Part shown: in pieces, positions 61,288 through 64,000 of the stretch
How the letters are laid out: each line of letters starts with the position of its first letter
Position numbering within the stretch: position 1 is the stretch's first letter
Assembly (NCBI GenBank): GCA_004565275.1
Contig: SDOX01000010.1
Coordinates: 753,446-817,445 of the forward strand
DNA length: 64,000 bases
Source: Nannochloropsis salina CCMP1776
Lineage: Eukaryota; Sar; Eustigmatophyceae; Eustigmatales; Monodopsidaceae
Reading direction: 5' to 3'
The notes under the pieces: generated by a model
The model's database searches: none
Told to the model about the DNA's origin: nothing
The model's input: only the letters and a program-made list of their open reading frames with translations
Translations under genes and position numbers: made by a program

Positions 61288-61967
61288 TGTTTCCGATGTG
61301 TGCCTGGAGGGAGGGTGTGTTGAGCATCTGCTACATTAGATTGTTTTTTGCGGGCTTGTTACAGAGGGCCCGTTGCGGAGGGAAGCCAGGCGCTTGGCGA
61401 GTCAACGTCCCGTACGTGCCTCAACTCACCCTCCCTCGAAACTCTACCCATCTGGACAAAGGAAACCTCGAAAACGGAACTAGTACATCCAAGTTGGGCC
61501 TGAGAGGCGTCCGTAAGCTGTGCCTGCGGCTTCTCAGCACGTGGCTGGCCGAAAGACGCTGAGAAGCGCGTGGAGATTGATGGAATTGCCTCGGGGGGGC
61601 CGCCGACAGCCATCATGGAGAAAAGGTCGCATGGCACAAAATAATCTGCCGACCATGCCTCCCTTGGAATGCATTACACTCATTCTAAGCATTCTCTGCA
61701 GCAGTCTAGGTAGGTAATTCAGAATGAAAGAGACGGACAAGATCTTGAAAAGCACAGGCTGCTGTGCGTCACTCCAACCATGGCACTTGCTTCTCAGAGA
61801 AATTATTCGACTTTGCTCAAGGAAATACATGAGTTAGGTTTCTCATCTCGACACCAATAATAGTCTCACTTCAGGCTTTTGGTGTGCCGTGCCCCCCTGT
61901 GCTGGGAAGTAAAGCTCAACCTTGTGCACCCTGCTACCCTCGCGGTCAGGGAGTTACGAAACCTTTG
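61288..61967. other. Region upstream of the carrier gene, with a possible leader exon
   Basis: Divergent promoter region. A frame from the ATG at 61631 reads MAQNNLPTMPPLECITLILS then ILCSSL and meets a GTAGGT donor near 61710; a good acceptor (CACTTCAG) lies just before 61875. Together they resemble a signal-peptide exon joined to the carrier, but the phases do not match, so I do not include it in the gene. Confidence 0.35.
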
Positions 61968-63293
61968 ATGATGACGCGCCGCTGGAACCCCCAAACGGTA
62001 GAAGGTAGCCATGAACCTCTACCTGCGGCAGCGTCTGTCCTACGCCTAACCGATCGCAACAGTAGCGACGACAAAGGTCCCCTCGGTCGTTCAAATTACA
62101 CGCTCTCCACCCCTGTCGACCGGACCCGCGCCCCATGTCGCGACAAGAGTCAGCACGAGATGGAGTATTTCCACGGCGAACAGAGGCCAGGAATCTCCAT
62201 GAAGCACGCGCGAGTGCTTCAAGGGATCGCCGTGCTGGGGCTGGTTGTGGGCGGCATCGTGCTTGTAGGGGCGACTGAGAACTTTCAGCACGCCCCCGAA
62301 ACGGCGCTCTTGCTGCCTCCCTCGTACTCCTTTCAGAAGAGCTTGCTGGCCGGTGCAGCCGCGGGCGTGAGTCGAGGACTTTCTCGTATTGTCACCTTCC
62401 CATTGGATACCATCAAGACCAGGCAGCAGGCCGTTCTCCTTCGCCAAGACTCCGAAGGAGAAGGGGGCCGGGGGGAGGGGCAGGGGGCGGAAGGGGCATC
62501 GAGAGAGGGGGATCGCTTCGAGGCGGTGGCAAAACGCGCGAGCAACGTGAAGAAAGGCAATCTCTTCGACGGCTTGCTGCCCATGCTGCTGATCGCTGGG
62601 CCCGCGAACGCCGCCTTCTTTGTCACCTACGACTACCTGGGAGCTTTGGCCACCGCCCTGGGGGCCCCGCCCAAAGGCCACCTCTTCATCGAGCTGGCCG
62701 CCTCGCTCTTGGCATCCTTGCCGTCCAATTTGATCCGGATCCCCGCCGAGGTGACCAAGCAACGAGTGCAAGCTGGGCAGGCTCCGAAGGCGGTGGTGGC
62801 CGCAGCCACGATTTTGAAGACGGAGGGCCCCCTGGGGCTCTATGTCGGCGGAGGTGCGCATCTCCTTCGAGAGATTCCCTTCAATGCCGTCCAGTTCTTG
62901 GCCTACCGCAACCTCAAGGACGTCCTGGTGGCCACTCAGGGGGGAACTCCTGCCTCGGTTTCTGCGAAAGCCATTCTGGGGGCGGTGGCCGCGGGGCTCG
63001 CGAGCCTGTGCACACAGCCGCTTGACACGGTCAAGACTGCTCAAATGCTGAACGTGAAGAAAAGAAGAGCCTTGGAAGGGGAGCTGCGGGAAAAAGAAGA
63101 AGTTGAGGAGACGTACTGGGGGAGCGCGTCGCGAATCTATCGCTTGTTTGGCCTGCCCGGACTTTACTTGGGGTCGGCTCCCAGATTCTCCTTGTGCGCG
63201 GTGGGAGGTGCGTTCTATTTCTTTGCAAATGAGTGGGCAAAGAATGTCCTAAGCACGGGCGGTGTGCATTTCCCGGACATGTGGCCCAAGTAG
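61968..63293 (+). CDS. Mitochondrial-carrier-family transporter, S-adenosylmethionine-carrier-like (SLC25A26 type)
   Basis: 441 residues from the first ATG (MMTRRWNPQ). The three carrier repeats keep their signatures: FPLDTIKTRQQ, IPAEVTKQRVQAG and QPLDTVKTAQM. Repeat features match SAM carriers: FDGLLPMLLIAGPANAAFFV and TYDYL, then SNLIRIPAEVTKQRVQAGQ, LREIPFNAVQFLAYRNLK and LASLCTQPLDTVKTAQML. SAM carriers exchange SAM for SAH across the mitochondrial or plastid envelope to feed organellar methylation. The six expected helices are present. In addition there is an N-terminal extension of about 115 residues with another hydrophobic segment (VLQGIAVLGLVVGGIVLVGA), and the frame is open upstream of the ATG to an apparent splice acceptor, so a leader exon may be missing. 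The extension and possible leader suggest the plastid rather than the mitochondrion, but this is inference. A Gly/Glu-rich loop expands repeat 1. Confidence 0.85.
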   Translation: MMTRRWNPQTVEGSHEPLPAAASVLRLTDRNSSDDKGPLGRSNYTLSTPVDRTRAPCRDKSQHEMEYFHGEQRPGISMKHARVLQGIAVLGLVVGGIVLVGATENFQHAPETALLLPPSYSFQKSLLAGAAAGVSRGLSRIVTFPLDTIKTRQQAVLLRQDSEGEGGRGEGQGAEGASREGDRFEAVAKRASNVKKGNLFDGLLPMLLIAGPANAAFFVTYDYLGALATALGAPPKGHLFIELAASLLASLPSNLIRIPAEVTKQRVQAGQAPKAVVAAATILKTEGPLGLYVGGGAHLLREIPFNAVQFLAYRNLKDVLVATQGGTPASVSAKAILGAVAAGLASLCTQPLDTVKTAQMLNVKKRRALEGELREKEEVEETYWGSASRIYRLFGLPGLYLGSAPRFSLCAVGGAFYFFANEWAKNVLSTGGVHFPDMWPK

Positions 63294-64000
63294 TAGTCCG
63301 AGCGCTGCGGCGCAAGTCGACACAGAGGTGGGCTGCGGCAGGGGCGGCGGCTGGAATGGCCGTTGACGGCACACGGTTGTAATTGTACAATACGGACATG
63401 TGTAGGCGATGTGTGTGAAAAAGAGGAGCGTAGGAGGCCTTTCCGAGACGGTCATGTAAAAATAATTTGTCGGAACGTAAGAATTTCGATGACTCGTGCG
63501 ATGAACCAGAACTCACCCACAAGGTGCTTGCTGGAAACATAAAAAGCAGAGTGCAAGGTTGCGGATCGAACTTGCAATGCATAAATTAAATTATAAGGGC
63601 GACGCAAACTGCGCGATACACCGCTGGAGGCGGACTAAGACGTATGTTCGCCCTTATGCCGGATGTTGTCATTTACTTCGCTCGCGCGTCCACTGTTCAC
63701 GTTTACTGCCATGCCAGGGCGCCTTCGACGCATCGCACACATGCTGCCTGGAAAGAGGCCTTTAGTTAATAGCTTTTGCGAAGTGATCCCGCACGTTCAA
63801 GGCTGTCCACTTCAGAATGAATATCACATCATGCATACATAAATACAATGTCTTGGTACAGTATATGTGGATATGCGCTCTAGGCACTCTAACTGCAGAG
63901 TTTTCGCAAAGGCTCATCGCGTCTCCAATGACTCAGGTCGAGAGCACTGAGCGGAAACACTACCTCAGATTTGTCTGTCACTTTCTCCCTCTTCCAACCC
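63294..64000. other. Right-hand intergenic end of the window
   Basis: 707 bp downstream of the carrier. AT content rises after 63440. I see no gene start, repeat or RNA gene; a neighbouring gene may begin beyond the edge. Confidence 0.4.

Noticed and set aside
61520-61717. Signal-peptide-like exon upstream of the carrier
   Set aside because: Donor and acceptor are good, but the phases give an early stop when joined to the carrier frame.
1-64000. tRNA or rRNA genes, CRISPR arrays, transposons or virus-like elements
   Set aside because: I looked for tRNA T-loop boxes, direct-repeat arrays, terminal repeats, and transposase or reverse-transcriptase text and saw none that I could support.

Overview
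The window is nuclear DNA of a GC-rich, gene-dense eukaryotic alga, most likely a heterokont (stramenopile) of the eustigmatophyte type (Nannochloropsis/Microchloropsis). The support is: long, mostly intronless genes with a few short GT-AG introns; a secretory-type leader ending in an ASA/F junction (the heterokont plastid-import signature) on a DUF4336 protein, and a similar A/F junction on a J-domain protein; TTAGGG-type telomere repeats; and an algal gene set including bifunctional fucokinase/GDP-fucose pyrophosphorylase, an F-box/SNF2/RING protein and VPS13. Genus assignment is inference.

Layout from left to right. (1) 5' end of a DDX1-type RNA helicase (-), divergent from an F-box/SNF2/RING protein (+). 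(2) A small three-repeat RPEL actin-binding protein (+). (3) A decayed M1 aminopeptidase (-) carrying a short internal telomere repeat. (4) FAD-dependent amine-oxidase-like protein (+) with a leader exon. (5) DNAJC21/JJJ1 (+). (6) Signal-peptide protein of unknown function (-). (7) FAN1 nuclease (-). (8) Plastid DUF4336 protein (-). (9) A 13.7-kb single-exon VPS13 gene (-), divergent from (10) FKGP (+). (11) A 2,175-residue Orc1/Cdc6-family AAA+ protein (+) with about ten copies of an N-terminal module, behind a promoter with two tandem E2F-type sites. (12) eIF3g (-). (13) FKBP-CS fusion (-). (14) Secreted/plastid J-domain protein with a long coiled coil (+). (15) SHQ1 (-). (16) A double-UBC, UBE2Z-like E2 (+). 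(17) Unknown 410-residue protein (-). (18) SAM-carrier-like mitochondrial carrier family member (+).

The genes form no operon-like pathway. Loose themes are genome maintenance (Orc1/Cdc6-like, FAN1, SNF2/RING), ribosome and RNP biogenesis or translation (DNAJC21, SHQ1, eIF3g, DDX1) and protein folding or turnover (FKBP-CS, two J proteins, E2, F-box/RING). The best candidate for something undescribed is the Orc1/Cdc6-like protein with its repeated GW...PPG...G-D-Y modules and its tandem E2F promoter. Three probable reading-frame slips, all in G-rich runs, affect the E2 and DNAJC21 genes and may be assembly errors. All gene models were built by eye from splice consensus and family resemblance; no search was run.
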